DNA of 64,000 bases, from NCBI RefSeq assembly GCF_009873495.1, contig NZ_CP046704.1:1-64000 (forward strand), written 5' to 3'. The notes beneath the pieces are model-generated. The model worked only from the letters and a program-made list of their open reading frames with translations. It ran no database searches and was not told the origin of the DNA. Made by a program: the position numbers and the translations under genes. Of the stretch, positions 20,201-28,002 are shown in pieces; positions within the stretch are counted from its first letter, which is position 1; each line of letters opens with the position of its first letter. The stretch comes from Nostoc sp. ATCC 53789 (GTDB lineage Bacteria; Cyanobacteriota; Cyanobacteriia; Cyanobacteriales; Nostocaceae).

Positions 20201-22681
20201 TATGAATTTGGTCAACTGGCTTTACAGTTAGTAGATAAATTTAATAATCAAGAATATGCCGCTAAAGTTTTATACATGACCAGCAAATTTACTGTTCACT
20301 GGGTGAAAAATGCGGCGACAACTCTCCAGCCATTACAAGAAGCCTATACCCTGGGACTAAAAGTTGGCGCTCTTGCTTATGCTGGCTATTCTGGTTATAC
20401 CTACGCTTTTCATGCTTATTTTGTCGGTAAAGAACTCACAGCTTTAGAAACAGAATGTCAGGCTTACAGCATAGGCTTGGCAAACATCAAACAACAAGCA
20501 TTCTTAGGCTACCTGCATATCGTCCACCAAACCGTTGCCAATCTCTTAGGAAAATGTGAGAACACAACCAAATTAGTAGGCACAATTTTTGATGAAGGGA
20601 TAACTTTGGCAAATCTGGAAAAAGCCAACGACAAAACGGGGTTATGGCATTTCCATATGTGCAAAGTAACATTAACCTATTTATTTGAGTGCCATGACCA
20701 GACGCTCTATCATTGTCAACAATCAAAGCTGAATGCTGGTGGCGGTACTGGGATGCTAAATGTGCCAACACTTTATTTTTATACAGCTTTAGCCTCTTTC
20801 ACCCAGCTATCAGCAAATTTAGCCGAAAATTCTCAACCGGATGAGTTATGGACATTAATTGCGGATGCTAAAGAAAAGCTGCAAAATTGGGCTACCTATG
20901 CACCCATGAATTGCCAGCACCGATATGATTTGATTTGTGCTGAAGAACAGCGTGTTTTAGGACATCCACAGCAAGCAATAGATTTCTATGATCGCGCTAT
21001 TTCTCTAGCTCAAGAAAATGGCTATATCCCAGAACAAGCGATCGCCAATGAACTTGCTGCCAAATTCTACCTCGGTTGGCGCAAAGAAAAAATTGCTGCT
21101 GTCTATATGCAGGAAGCTTACTACTGCTATGCCCGTTGGGGTAGCTCAGCTAAAACTGACGATCTAGCTCGTCGCTATCCCCATTTACTGCGTCCGATTC
21201 TCCAGTCGGTATCCCAACCCCTGAACGTGTGGGAAAGCTTGACGAGCAAAATTGCACCTGATGTTTCTCTCCATACCTCGATAGATTCTAGCCTTCCTCA
21301 GAGGACAAACATCAATAATTCTCTTGATGTTGCCACTATTATCAAGGCTTCTCAAAGTCTATCTGCCACTCTGCAACTTGATGAGTTATTACATCAACTC
21401 ACCCAAATTATTCTCCAAAACTCAGGTGGCGATCGCTGTGCTTTAATCTGTCCTAATGCCGATGGTGAATGGCAAGTTGTCGCTATAGCTACACCAGAAA
21501 CCACACAACTTTGTTCAGAACTACTCGATGGTAATCTCAACCTACCTGTGAAATTGATTCAGTATGTCAAGAACACTCAACAAGTCGTGATGATTGACAA
21601 TCTCAAAACTGATTTACCCGTCATAGATGAATATCTCACCCATAAACAACCAAAGAGTTTGTTATGCTTACCAATTATTAGCCACGGGCAGTTAATTGGG
21701 ATTGTATCTTTAAAAAATCGCTCAACTAGTGGAGTATTTACTAGCGATCGCCTCTTTGTCCTGAACTTCCTCTGCACTCAGGCGGCTATTTCTCTAGAAA
21801 ATGCTCGACTTTATCAAAAAGCGCAAACTTATGCTCAACAATTAGAAAAATCACAATTGCAAATAGTCCAGAGTGAAAAAATGGCATCCTTGGGTAACTT
21901 AGTTGCAGGTGTCGCCCACGAAATTAACAACCCCATCGGCTTTCTTAATGGCAGCATCAGCAATGCTCAAGAATATGCACAGGATTTACTTGACTATATC
22001 GCCCTATATCAACAATATCATCCCGATGCCGCTGCACCCGTACAGAAAAAGGCAAAAAACATTGATTTAGAATATCTTTGTCAGGATTTACCAAAGTTAC
22101 TTAACTCTATGCAGGATGCAAGCGATCGCATCACATCTATCAGCACTAGCCTGCGTATCTTCTCCCGTGCTGATACTGAGTATAAACTTAGTGCTAACCT
22201 GCACGAAGGCATTGACAGCACGCTGTTAATCTTGAAATATCGCCTCAAAGCTAATGAGCATCGCCCCGCAATTCAAGTAATTACTGAGTACGGTGAGTTA
22301 CCTGCTATTAAATGTTTTCCAGGGCAGTTAAATCAAGTATTTATGAACATCCTGGCTAATGCCATTGATATGTTTGATGAAATGGCAAGGACGCAATCAT
22401 ATCAAGAAATTGCAGATCATCCCCAACAAATCAAGATTCGTACGGCAATAGTAGAAAATCAAGCGTTCGTCTGGATTGCAGATAACGGTAAGGGCATGAG
22501 CGAAGATGTAAAAGTGAGAATCTTTGACCATCTATTCACAACTAAAGGCATAGGTAAAGGAACAGGTTTAGGATTGGCAATCGCTCGGCAAATTGTCGTC
22601 GAAAAACATGGTGGTAGCTTAGAAGTACAATCTCAGTTAGGTAAAGGCAGCGAGTTTTGCATTCAACTGCCAGTTTTGTGA
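17249..22681 (+). CDS. Giant Ser/Thr kinase - AAA ATPase - GAF - histidine kinase hybrid (paralogue)
   Basis: The 1810-residue paralogue of the 10587 protein has the same order but no PAS domain. It has a Ser/Thr kinase with K53, HKDIKPAN (143-150) and again DFS instead of DFG. The AAA module has Walker A GFSGIGKT (345-352) and Walker B VMFLDDLQWAD. A helical central region is followed by GAF (about 1365-1520), phosphoacceptor SEKMASLGNLVAGVAHE with His 1557, and HATPase with NQVFMNILANAIDMF, DNGKGM and GKGTGLGLA. The first ATG is 17249; Met7 (17267) is an alternative start. The two genes lie in the same direction about 800 bp apart, indicating tandem duplication followed by gain or loss of the PAS domain. 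Confidence 0.9.
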   Translation: MLLTNNMTLAASTYANPLPNIPGYEIVEQLYVGSRTIVYQAVEELSQRQVVMKLLQQDYPSFSELLRFRNQYTIAKNLNISGVIRPDRLIPYRNSYALVMEDFGGVALSKYNRSHQLTLLDTLAIALQLAEILHELYQHRVIHKDIKPANILIHPESQQVKLIDFSIASLLPKENEEIKHPNVLEGTLAYIAPEQTGRMNRGVDYRTDFYSLGVTLFELLTGQLPFAGDDPLELVHSHIAKPAPRVDEINSEIPEAIAQIVAKLMSKNAEERYQSALGLKHDLAICLEQLKTTGKIAAFVIGERDICDRFTIPEKLYGRETEVQTLLDAFARVSNGNSELLLVAGFSGIGKTAVVNEVHKPIVRQRGYFIKGKFDQYNRNIPLGAFLQAFRNLIGQLLSESDTQIQAWKARILEPLGDNAQVIIDVIPELERIIGTQPPVTELSGTAAQNRFNLLFQKFTQVFTTKEHPLVMFLDDLQWADSASLKLMQLLMSEREQGYLLLIGAYRDNEVFSGHPLILTLNEVSKVGATVNRITLASLSRSSLNQLVADMLKCAEVLAQPLAELVYQKTQGNPFFATQFLKTLHQDQFITFNIQAGHWQCDITQVREAALTDDVVEFMAKQLQKLPDETQNILKLAACIGNQFDLSTLAIVSEQLPQQVATDLWKGLQEGLILPISETYKFFQGNDLNDNYTDGISVAYKFLHDRVQQAAYSLIPQQEKQVVHLTIGRHVLNHTSAEQLEEQIFDIVNQLNIGCKLISDPLEQARLVELNLRAGRKAITTTAYDTATYCLQYACNLLPTDSWQTQYDLALACYSSAAEAAYLNTDLVQMETLAEIVLQQARSLLDAAKVYEIKIDAYTSLGEFTKAVTTGLNFLKSFGIEFPSQPNKQDFVDFLQQTRQQLAGRSTDELLNLPVMTSPQFQALLRMLVQISGPTYLASPSLYPLICCQQVQLSVTHGNIPASSFGYVVYGLLLCGVVGDITTGYEFGQLALQLVDKFNNQEYAAKVLYMTSKFTVHWVKNAATTLQPLQEAYTLGLKVGALAYAGYSGYTYAFHAYFVGKELTALETECQAYSIGLANIKQQAFLGYLHIVHQTVANLLGKCENTTKLVGTIFDEGITLANLEKANDKTGLWHFHMCKVTLTYLFECHDQTLYHCQQSKLNAGGGTGMLNVPTLYFYTALASFTQLSANLAENSQPDELWTLIADAKEKLQNWATYAPMNCQHRYDLICAEEQRVLGHPQQAIDFYDRAISLAQENGYIPEQAIANELAAKFYLGWRKEKIAAVYMQEAYYCYARWGSSAKTDDLARRYPHLLRPILQSVSQPLNVWESLTSKIAPDVSLHTSIDSSLPQRTNINNSLDVATIIKASQSLSATLQLDELLHQLTQIILQNSGGDRCALICPNADGEWQVVAIATPETTQLCSELLDGNLNLPVKLIQYVKNTQQVVMIDNLKTDLPVIDEYLTHKQPKSLLCLPIISHGQLIGIVSLKNRSTSGVFTSDRLFVLNFLCTQAAISLENARLYQKAQTYAQQLEKSQLQIVQSEKMASLGNLVAGVAHEINNPIGFLNGSISNAQEYAQDLLDYIALYQQYHPDAAAPVQKKAKNIDLEYLCQDLPKLLNSMQDASDRITSISTSLRIFSRADTEYKLSANLHEGIDSTLLILKYRLKANEHRPAIQVITEYGELPAIKCFPGQLNQVFMNILANAIDMFDEMARTQSYQEIADHPQQIKIRTAIVENQAFVWIADNGKGMSEDVKVRIFDHLFTTKGIGKGTGLGLAIARQIVVEKHGGSLEVQSQLGKGSEFCIQLPVL

Positions 22682-22742
22682 ACGACTTTCCTGTAGATTT
22701 GATAGGTCATGTTGAAGCTTTAAGTCATATAGACACATCATC

Positions 22743-22937
22743 ATGCAAGCAATTGTCTCTTCGGGTGAAAGTCTACAAGAAAATCCCCATCGAGGTGCGA
22801 TTGTCGATGAGATAGCAGGATTACGAAAACTTGTAGTTTTTTTTGGAAAATACGGCTTTATAATTCACTACGTTATTCTTGAAGATGATGTTGTAATCTT
22901 ACGCATCTATCACGGGCGAGAAAATCGACCTCGCTAA
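22743..22937 (+). pseudogene. Truncated copy of the ParE-like toxin
   Basis: From 22746 this is identical to the last two thirds of the toxin gene at 27337-27627, ending in the same HGRENRPR. The first ~33 toxin residues and the antitoxin are missing. The ATG at 22743 is fortuitous. It belongs to the 567-bp direct repeat described at 22746-23312, and lacks the N-terminal helix that normally binds the antitoxin. Confidence 0.8.
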
Positions 22938-23312
22938 TCAGAGGTATCATTGCTTTTTAGTTTACTACACCCCCACCAACCAATCGCACACCACAGACCT
23001 ACACTCGTCTGCAAACTTAACCCAAACCTGCCACTGCCCCAAATACCCATTCCAGTAAAGCTCCCCATCAGCAACACCGATAGCTTTGCCGATTGTGAAG
23101 ACTAGCTGTTGGTAGAACTGATCAGCGCTGTCGAGTCCAAGGCGCATTTTCAGGTTCAGCCCCTTCCATCCTTGGGTAACAGGACTTTCCACGGGCGTGA
23201 GTGTTTGAGGAATATCCTGGGGAGTGGTGTCAATGACTGGTGTAGTTGTACTTATATTATTGCTGACTGACACCGAATCACAGTTTGACGCTTCATCCCG
23301 ATTTAACCACCG
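22746..23312. repeat. Direct repeat, copy 1 (parE 3' end + repA 3' end)
   Basis: This block aligns without gaps to 27436-28002 at a constant offset of 4690 bases. The first ~225 bases (toxin 3' end) appear identical. The rest (replication-protein 3' end) diverges progressively. The two copies are in direct orientation and bound a segment with an RTX gene, nblA and the toxin-antitoxin genes. Confidence 0.85.
22965..23312 (-). pseudogene. C-terminal fragment of a CyRepA1-type replication protein
   Basis: About 115 residues match the C-terminus of the protein at 27655-30876, sharing GWKGLNLKM/GWKGLKLKM, FYQQLV, TIGKAIGVADGE and WNGYLGQWQVWVKFADECRS. The upstream ~950 residues are absent and the similarity ends at about 23312. 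It is a remnant within the direct repeat. Several substitutions relative to the intact gene suggest it came from a related plasmid or is decaying. Confidence 0.8.
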
Positions 23313-23360
23313 CTCGAAAATAAAGCGTAGGTATATATGTAACATTCTATATAATCTCAA

Positions 23361-23922
23361 GAATTGGAGAATTTTTGAGAACCAAGGTCATGTGATTGAT
23401 TTGTGCTTTGGAGGCAGAAGCAGTAATGTCTGCGATCGGAAATTCCTTGGTTACAAACGCTATCCAATTGGTAATAGCCTTTAGCAAGAGGAAAAAACTG
23501 TACATTAATAGCACATAAATCAAAATATTTTTACGTAAATTTATCAGTAAATAATGTGAAGAATATGCAAAGATGTGTCTGGAAACAAAGACATCTAAGT
23601 AAATACGATAGTATATGGTCAGTGTCAGGTTACTACAAGCCATTCTTTTATGGCTAAATTTTTGAGAAAAATATTTACCAAAGGTGACGGAGAAAAGTAT
23701 GCCGACAACATCAAATTTTAGGAGGCGTTTGTGCCCGAAACAGCACTAACGCAACTTAAACATTTTTGAGGCAGAAACAAGCCTGAAACCCATGCAAGCT
23801 AAGGAAAATATACATCGGCATATAGGTTTTAGGCTCTTTTCGGGCTACTTTTTGTTTAAGTCCCACTACAGCTATCTTCAAAATTGAAATTACTGAAAAA
23901 ATCGATTGAGGGAAGTAAAAGT
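23361..23922. other. Gene-poor 560-bp interval upstream of the RTX gene
   Basis: I found no credible gene. A minus-strand ORF at 23347-23643 is mostly hydrophobic low-complexity sequence. The region presumably holds the promoter of the RTX gene at 23923; no clear -35/-10 pair could be chosen. Confidence 0.4.
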
Positions 23923-26013
23923 ATGGCAAATATTATTGGAACGAAAGGTAATGATACCTTGTACGCCAATGGCGGTTACGACAACACCCTGACTGGTGGA
24001 GGTGGTAATGACATTTACAACTACGATACTACTTATTATACTATCAGCGATTTTGGTGGAGTAGGTAAAGGTGTAAACCCCTCAGCAGCAGTCATTGCTG
24101 AAGTAGATACCCTAAATTTCGTTGGGAACTATGGTTTTACTGCTCGAAATCTAGCGCTGACCCAGAATAGCAACAATCTAGAAATCACCTTTGAAGGGGT
24201 GGCTGATGCCAAAATCATCCTGCAAAACTTTGCCCTGGAAAACCTAGAAAACCTCAGCAAATCTACTGGTGCTACTGTCAACTTGGGCAATATCCTATTT
24301 TATGGGCAAACTAGCATCACGGATAGCTTTGATGTCTTGAATGCAAACTCTACCCAAAGTACTATTTTCAACAAGAACACAGTCACTTTCCTTAACGACC
24401 TGAACAATAATGTTAACGGCTTTAATAATTCAGATGATGTCATCAATGGTCAGGGTGGCGATGACATCATTGACGGCTTGAGTGGAAACGACCTGCTCAG
24501 AGGTGGTGCGGGCAATGATACTCTTGCTGGTGGCGCGGGCAATGATACTCTTGTTGGTAGTACGGACAATGACTCCCTCGTTGGTGGTACTGGTAACGAT
24601 TACTTGAATGTTGAATTTTCAACAGGCGATAACACCCTTAGTGGTGGCGCTGGGGATGATACCTTAAATGCTGACTATTCAACAGGCAATAACCTACTCT
24701 CTGGGGAGGATGGCAATGATTTTCTCTCCACCTCTGGCTATCGATCTACCTCCTACCCAGACAGCAATGACCTTAGCTCATTTGGCAATAACACCCTCAT
24801 CGGTGGTACTGGTGATGATACCTTGTATAGTAGCGGTTCATTAGGCAATAACCTATTGGATGGAGGCGAGGGCAATGATTTTCTCTCTACCTCTGGCTAC
24901 TACCAAGGAAATGCCTACCAAAACTACGACTCTCGCTCGTTTGGCAATAATACCCTCATCGGTGGTACTGGTGATGATACCTTGTATGGTAGCGGTTCAT
25001 TAGGCAATAACCTATTGGATGGGGGCGAGGGCAATGATTTTCTCTCGACCTCTGGCTACTATGAATACACCCCCTACGAAGACGAATACTCACCCCGCGA
25101 CCTCTCTATCACATACGAATCTCGCTCGTTTGGCAACAACACTCTCAATGGTGGCACTGGGGATGATACCTTGAATGCTGACGGTTCAACAGGCAATAAC
25201 CTGTTGGATGGGGGCAATGGTAATGATTATCTCTCTGCTTCTAACACGAATGGCAACAACACTCTCAATGGTGGCACTGGGGATGATACCTTGAATGCTA
25301 GCGGTTCAACAAGTAAAGTGCTTAATGGGGGCGATGATAATGATTATCTCTCTGCTTCTAACACGAATGGCAACAACACTCTCAATGGTGGCACTGGGGA
25401 TGATACCTTGTATATTGAGTATTCAAAAGGTAATAACCTACTGTCTGGGGGCGATGGCAATGATTCTCTTAGTATCTACGACAACAACTTACTAGGCAAT
25501 AACACCCTCAAAGGTGGTGCTGGTAATGATTACTTAAGTATTAACGACTATTCAAGAGGCAATAATCTGTTAGATGGTGGCGATGGTAATGATTATCTTT
25601 CCGCTTCTAACACGAATGGCAACAACACTCTCAATGGTGGTGCTGGTGACGATATCCTTACAGGTGGCGAGGGTAATGATATCTTTTATGGTGGGGATGG
25701 TATTGATACCTTTGTTTTCAATACTAATTACTATGCAAATGTTGATCGTGTTTATGACTTCAACGCCAGTAATGAATTGATTCAGGTATCAGCTGCTATT
25801 TTTGATAACGAGTTATTAATCGGTACACTTCAGACAAGTCAGTTTACCATCGGAGCATCTGCAACCACTAATACTCAGCGATTTATCTATAACAGCGTTA
25901 CAGGTGGATTGTTCTTTGACTTTGATGGCAGTGCTTCTGAGTTTACTCAAGTAAAATTCGCACAACTATCTACTGGATTGTCACTAACTAACAACAATTT
26001 TGTGGTTGGTTAA
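23923..26013 (+). CDS. RTX-type calcium-binding repeat protein with amplified internal repeats
   Basis: The 696-residue acidic protein starts MANIIGTKGNDTLYANGG. GAGGGA lies 9-14 bases upstream, so ATG 23923 is preferred over the TTG at 23884. After a ~180-residue N-terminal domain there are many GGxGNDxL/GGTGDDTL nonapeptides (about residues 180-600). A C-terminal domain (DGIDTFVFNTNYYANVDRVY, then QFTIGASATTNTQRFIYN) resembles the type-I-secretion-associated ends of cyanobacterial RTX proteins. Tyr/Ser-rich spacers (FLSTSGYY) separate blocks of repeats. Calcium-dependent beta-roll folding outside the cell is inferred. No ABC exporter gene is in the window. Confidence 0.85.
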   Translation: MANIIGTKGNDTLYANGGYDNTLTGGGGNDIYNYDTTYYTISDFGGVGKGVNPSAAVIAEVDTLNFVGNYGFTARNLALTQNSNNLEITFEGVADAKIILQNFALENLENLSKSTGATVNLGNILFYGQTSITDSFDVLNANSTQSTIFNKNTVTFLNDLNNNVNGFNNSDDVINGQGGDDIIDGLSGNDLLRGGAGNDTLAGGAGNDTLVGSTDNDSLVGGTGNDYLNVEFSTGDNTLSGGAGDDTLNADYSTGNNLLSGEDGNDFLSTSGYRSTSYPDSNDLSSFGNNTLIGGTGDDTLYSSGSLGNNLLDGGEGNDFLSTSGYYQGNAYQNYDSRSFGNNTLIGGTGDDTLYGSGSLGNNLLDGGEGNDFLSTSGYYEYTPYEDEYSPRDLSITYESRSFGNNTLNGGTGDDTLNADGSTGNNLLDGGNGNDYLSASNTNGNNTLNGGTGDDTLNASGSTSKVLNGGDDNDYLSASNTNGNNTLNGGTGDDTLYIEYSKGNNLLSGGDGNDSLSIYDNNLLGNNTLKGGAGNDYLSINDYSRGNNLLDGGDGNDYLSASNTNGNNTLNGGAGDDILTGGEGNDIFYGGDGIDTFVFNTNYYANVDRVYDFNASNELIQVSAAIFDNELLIGTLQTSQFTIGASATTNTQRFIYNSVTGGLFFDFDGSASEFTQVKFAQLSTGLSLTNNNFVVG
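24780..25640. repeat. Tandem long-period DNA repeats inside the RTX gene
   Basis: Blocks of roughly 100-200 bp recur almost verbatim, for example GGCAATAACCTATTGGATGG at about 24845 and 25007, and AATGGCAACAACACTCTCAA at about 25250, 25367 and 25615. The repeat unit encodes two or three RTX nonapeptides plus a Ser/Tyr spacer. Length variation by recombination is expected. Confidence 0.75.
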
Positions 26014-26666
26014 TCGGAGTTAGCGCGGGAGCAAGTTACCAAGTGGTCAGGTTTGCGGGGTGCTATTTTTAGCATCTCGCATCTATTTTGCTCAATGCAA
26101 ATTCTTTTGGTAAGCGATGGCAACTTTCTCACGCCATCCATTCAGTCCACTGTGGTGCATCTGTCACCAATTGCAATACTTCTCGCTTTGTGAATTTTTA
26201 ATTCGGAATCGGATTTTGGGTAAAGGATACTGGGTTTGGGTTAAAGGTTTTTTCTTTCCCCTTCCCCCTTAACCAAGAAGTATTGTCACCAGTTGAGCAA
26301 TATTTGTTTGTCATCTATCACATCCTCAAACTCCAGCATCACGCCGTAACACTCACCACTCTTGCCCAAAGGAATAATTGTATTGCCCATCTTCTCCAAG
26401 AGCGATGGCGCTGTTTCGCCCGCCAGCGATCGCCAGCCGCAAGCAGAGGCTAAAAATGCTTTTAAAAACCTCTTAGTAAGAAACTTTAGAACTTAAGTTT
26501 TTACTTGGGTTGGCACAATGGAGTGATATCAAGGTTTCCAGCAGCAGATACGGCATTTCTAACCTACATCGGTACGGTTTACACCCCTTCACCTTTTGTA
26601 AAGCTATCGTAACATTTATTTATATAAAGCAATATTTGCTTACACAAGCAAACTCAAATAAAAGCT
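26014..26666. other. Interval with a possible minus-strand remnant
   Basis: On the minus strand an open frame of 69 codons (26492 to a TGA at 26286) reads LEKMGNTIIPLGKSGECYGV then MLEFEDVIDDKQILLNW. This looks protein-like but has no start codon near its 5' end. I cannot name the family; a gene remnant is likely. A GGGTTTGGGTTAAAGG stretch at 26228-26245 is related to the dispersed repeats at 2698 and 5341. Confidence 0.3.
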
Positions 26667-26864
26667 ATGAACCAACCCATTGAATTATCTTTAGAACAAG
26701 AATTTAGCCTTAGAACTTTCGCGGATCAAGTGCAGCAGATGTCCCGTGAACAAGCTCAAGAATTTTTGCAGATGCTGTATAAGCAGATGATGATAAGGGA
26801 AAAGACTTACCAAGAATTGCTCAAACATCAGTGGGAAGTCGGTTCAGGTTCAATCTTGGGTTAA
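26667..26864 (+). CDS. nblA: Phycobilisome degradation protein NblA
   Basis: The 65-residue protein MNQPIELSLEQEFSLRTFAD continues QVQQMSREQAQEFLQMLYKQ and ends YQELLKHQWEVGSGSILG. The length, the two-helix pattern and the TYQELLKHQW motif identify NblA. NblA binds phycobiliproteins and delivers phycobilisomes to the Clp protease during nutrient starvation. Expression is normally induced by nitrogen or sulfur starvation; no NtcA box was verified here. Its neighbours (RTX gene, toxin-antitoxin pair, plasmid replication gene) are unusual for this core-stress gene, which suggests an accessory copy carried on a mobile replicon. Confidence 0.93.
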   Translation: MNQPIELSLEQEFSLRTFADQVQQMSREQAQEFLQMLYKQMMIREKTYQELLKHQWEVGSGSILG

Positions 26865-27001
26865 AACAAACCTTGTGAAGTCACTTTAAGCGACTCAGAA
26901 GAGAACGAACACACAATTGTTTTTTTCAAGGGCATAGTTAGAATTAGGTATGCAGGTATTACGTTGAATTCTAATGTTTTGCGACAAAAATCAAATACTA
27001 T

Positions 27002-27349
27002 ATGACAGCCAACAATATTAAACAGCAAATTTTAGAGCATCTTGAGGTATTGCCAGGGGAGCAGGTAAAAAGTCTGCTCAAAACATGGTTGACTGTAACT
27101 GATGGAGACTTAGAAGATTTTGAACAGTTACTGAGTCATGAATCTACTCAAAGTATAGAAGAAATCTATGATTACGGTGAAATAGATACAACATTAAATT
27201 TCCAGCCACTGACCCAAGCGCAAATGGTTGAGCAAAGCCGTAAAGCTCTGGAAGCATACCGTAGAACAGGTACAGGAGTAGCACATGAGCGTGTGCGTGA
27301 ATGGGCAGACTCTTTAGGAAGCGATGAAGAACGTCCATGTCCCAGATAG
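27002..27349 (+). CDS. Antitoxin of a ParE/RelE-type toxin-antitoxin pair
   Basis: The 115-residue protein overlaps the start of the toxin gene by 13 bases, the usual antitoxin-toxin layout. The C-terminal SRKALEAYRRTGTGVAHERV REWADSLGSDEE (about residues 78-110) resembles the addiction-module motif in which a short segment ends HE.V..W..SL. The N-terminal ~70 residues are acidic and less familiar. It is expected to bind the toxin and autorepress the operon. ATG 27002 is the first start after an AT-rich region. Confidence 0.75.
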   Translation: MTANNIKQQILEHLEVLPGEQVKSLLKTWLTVTDGDLEDFEQLLSHESTQSIEEIYDYGEIDTTLNFQPLTQAQMVEQSRKALEAYRRTGTGVAHERVREWADSLGSDEERPCPR

Positions 27350-27627
27350 TTTGGACGCAAACGGCGATTGATGACTTAAATCGTCACTACGATTTTATCA
27401 AACTTAATAATGTTGATGCAGCAGCACGGGCAGTACAAGCAATTGTCTCTTCGGGTGAAAGTCTACAAGAAAATCCCCATCGAGGTGCGATTGTCGATGA
27501 GATAGCAGGATTACGAAAACTTGTAGTTTTTTTTGGAAAATACGGCTTTATAATTCACTACGTTATTCTTGAAGATGATGTTGTAATCTTACGCATCTAT
27601 CACGGGCGAGAAAATCGACCTCGCTAA
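27337..27627 (+). CDS. ParE/RelE superfamily toxin
   Basis: The 96-residue protein starts MSQIVWTQTAIDDLNRHYDF and ends VVILRIYHGRENRPR. It has the ParE/RelE fold pattern: an N-terminal helix with W-T..A..DL..HYDFI, central G..V.EI.GLRKLVV, and a C-terminal strand VVILRIYHGRENR with the basic residues common in this superfamily. ParE members poison gyrase and RelE members cut mRNA; the sequence alone does not decide. It is translationally coupled to the antitoxin by a 13-base overlap. A truncated duplicate lies at 22743-22937. Confidence 0.85.
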   Translation: MSQIVWTQTAIDDLNRHYDFIKLNNVDAAARAVQAIVSSGESLQENPHRGAIVDEIAGLRKLVVFFGKYGFIIHYVILEDDVVILRIYHGRENRPR

Positions 27628-28002
27628 TCAGAGGTATCATTGCTTTTTAGTTTACTACACCGCCACCAACCAATCACACACCACAGACCTACACTCGTCT
27701 GCAAACTTAACCCAAACCTGCCATTGTCCCAAATACCCATTCCAGTAAGGCTCCCCATCAGCAACACCGATAGCTTTGCCGATTGTGGAGACTAGCTGTT
27801 GGTAGAAATGACCAGCGTTGTCCAAACCTTGCTGCATTTTCAGTTTCAGCCCTTTCCAGCCTTGGGCAACAGGATTTTCCACCTGGGTAACTGTTTGGGG
27901 AATATCAATAGGTGTCGTGTCACTGACGGGTGTGGTTAACACTATATTATTCATGACTGACACCGACTCACGATTTAATGCTTCATCTCGATTGAGCCAC
28001 TG
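27436..28002. repeat. Direct repeat, copy 2 (parE 3' end + repA 3' end)
   Basis: This is the partner of 22746-23312 at offset 4690, here within the intact toxin and replication genes. The two genes converge across it with 27 bases between their stops. It is probably the parental copy, because both genes are complete here. Confidence 0.85.

Noticed and set aside
23347..23643. 98-aa minus-strand ORF upstream of the second RTX gene
   Set aside because: Tyr/Ile/Leu-rich low-complexity frame in AT-rich DNA, no recognisable motif; the region more likely holds the RTX promoter.
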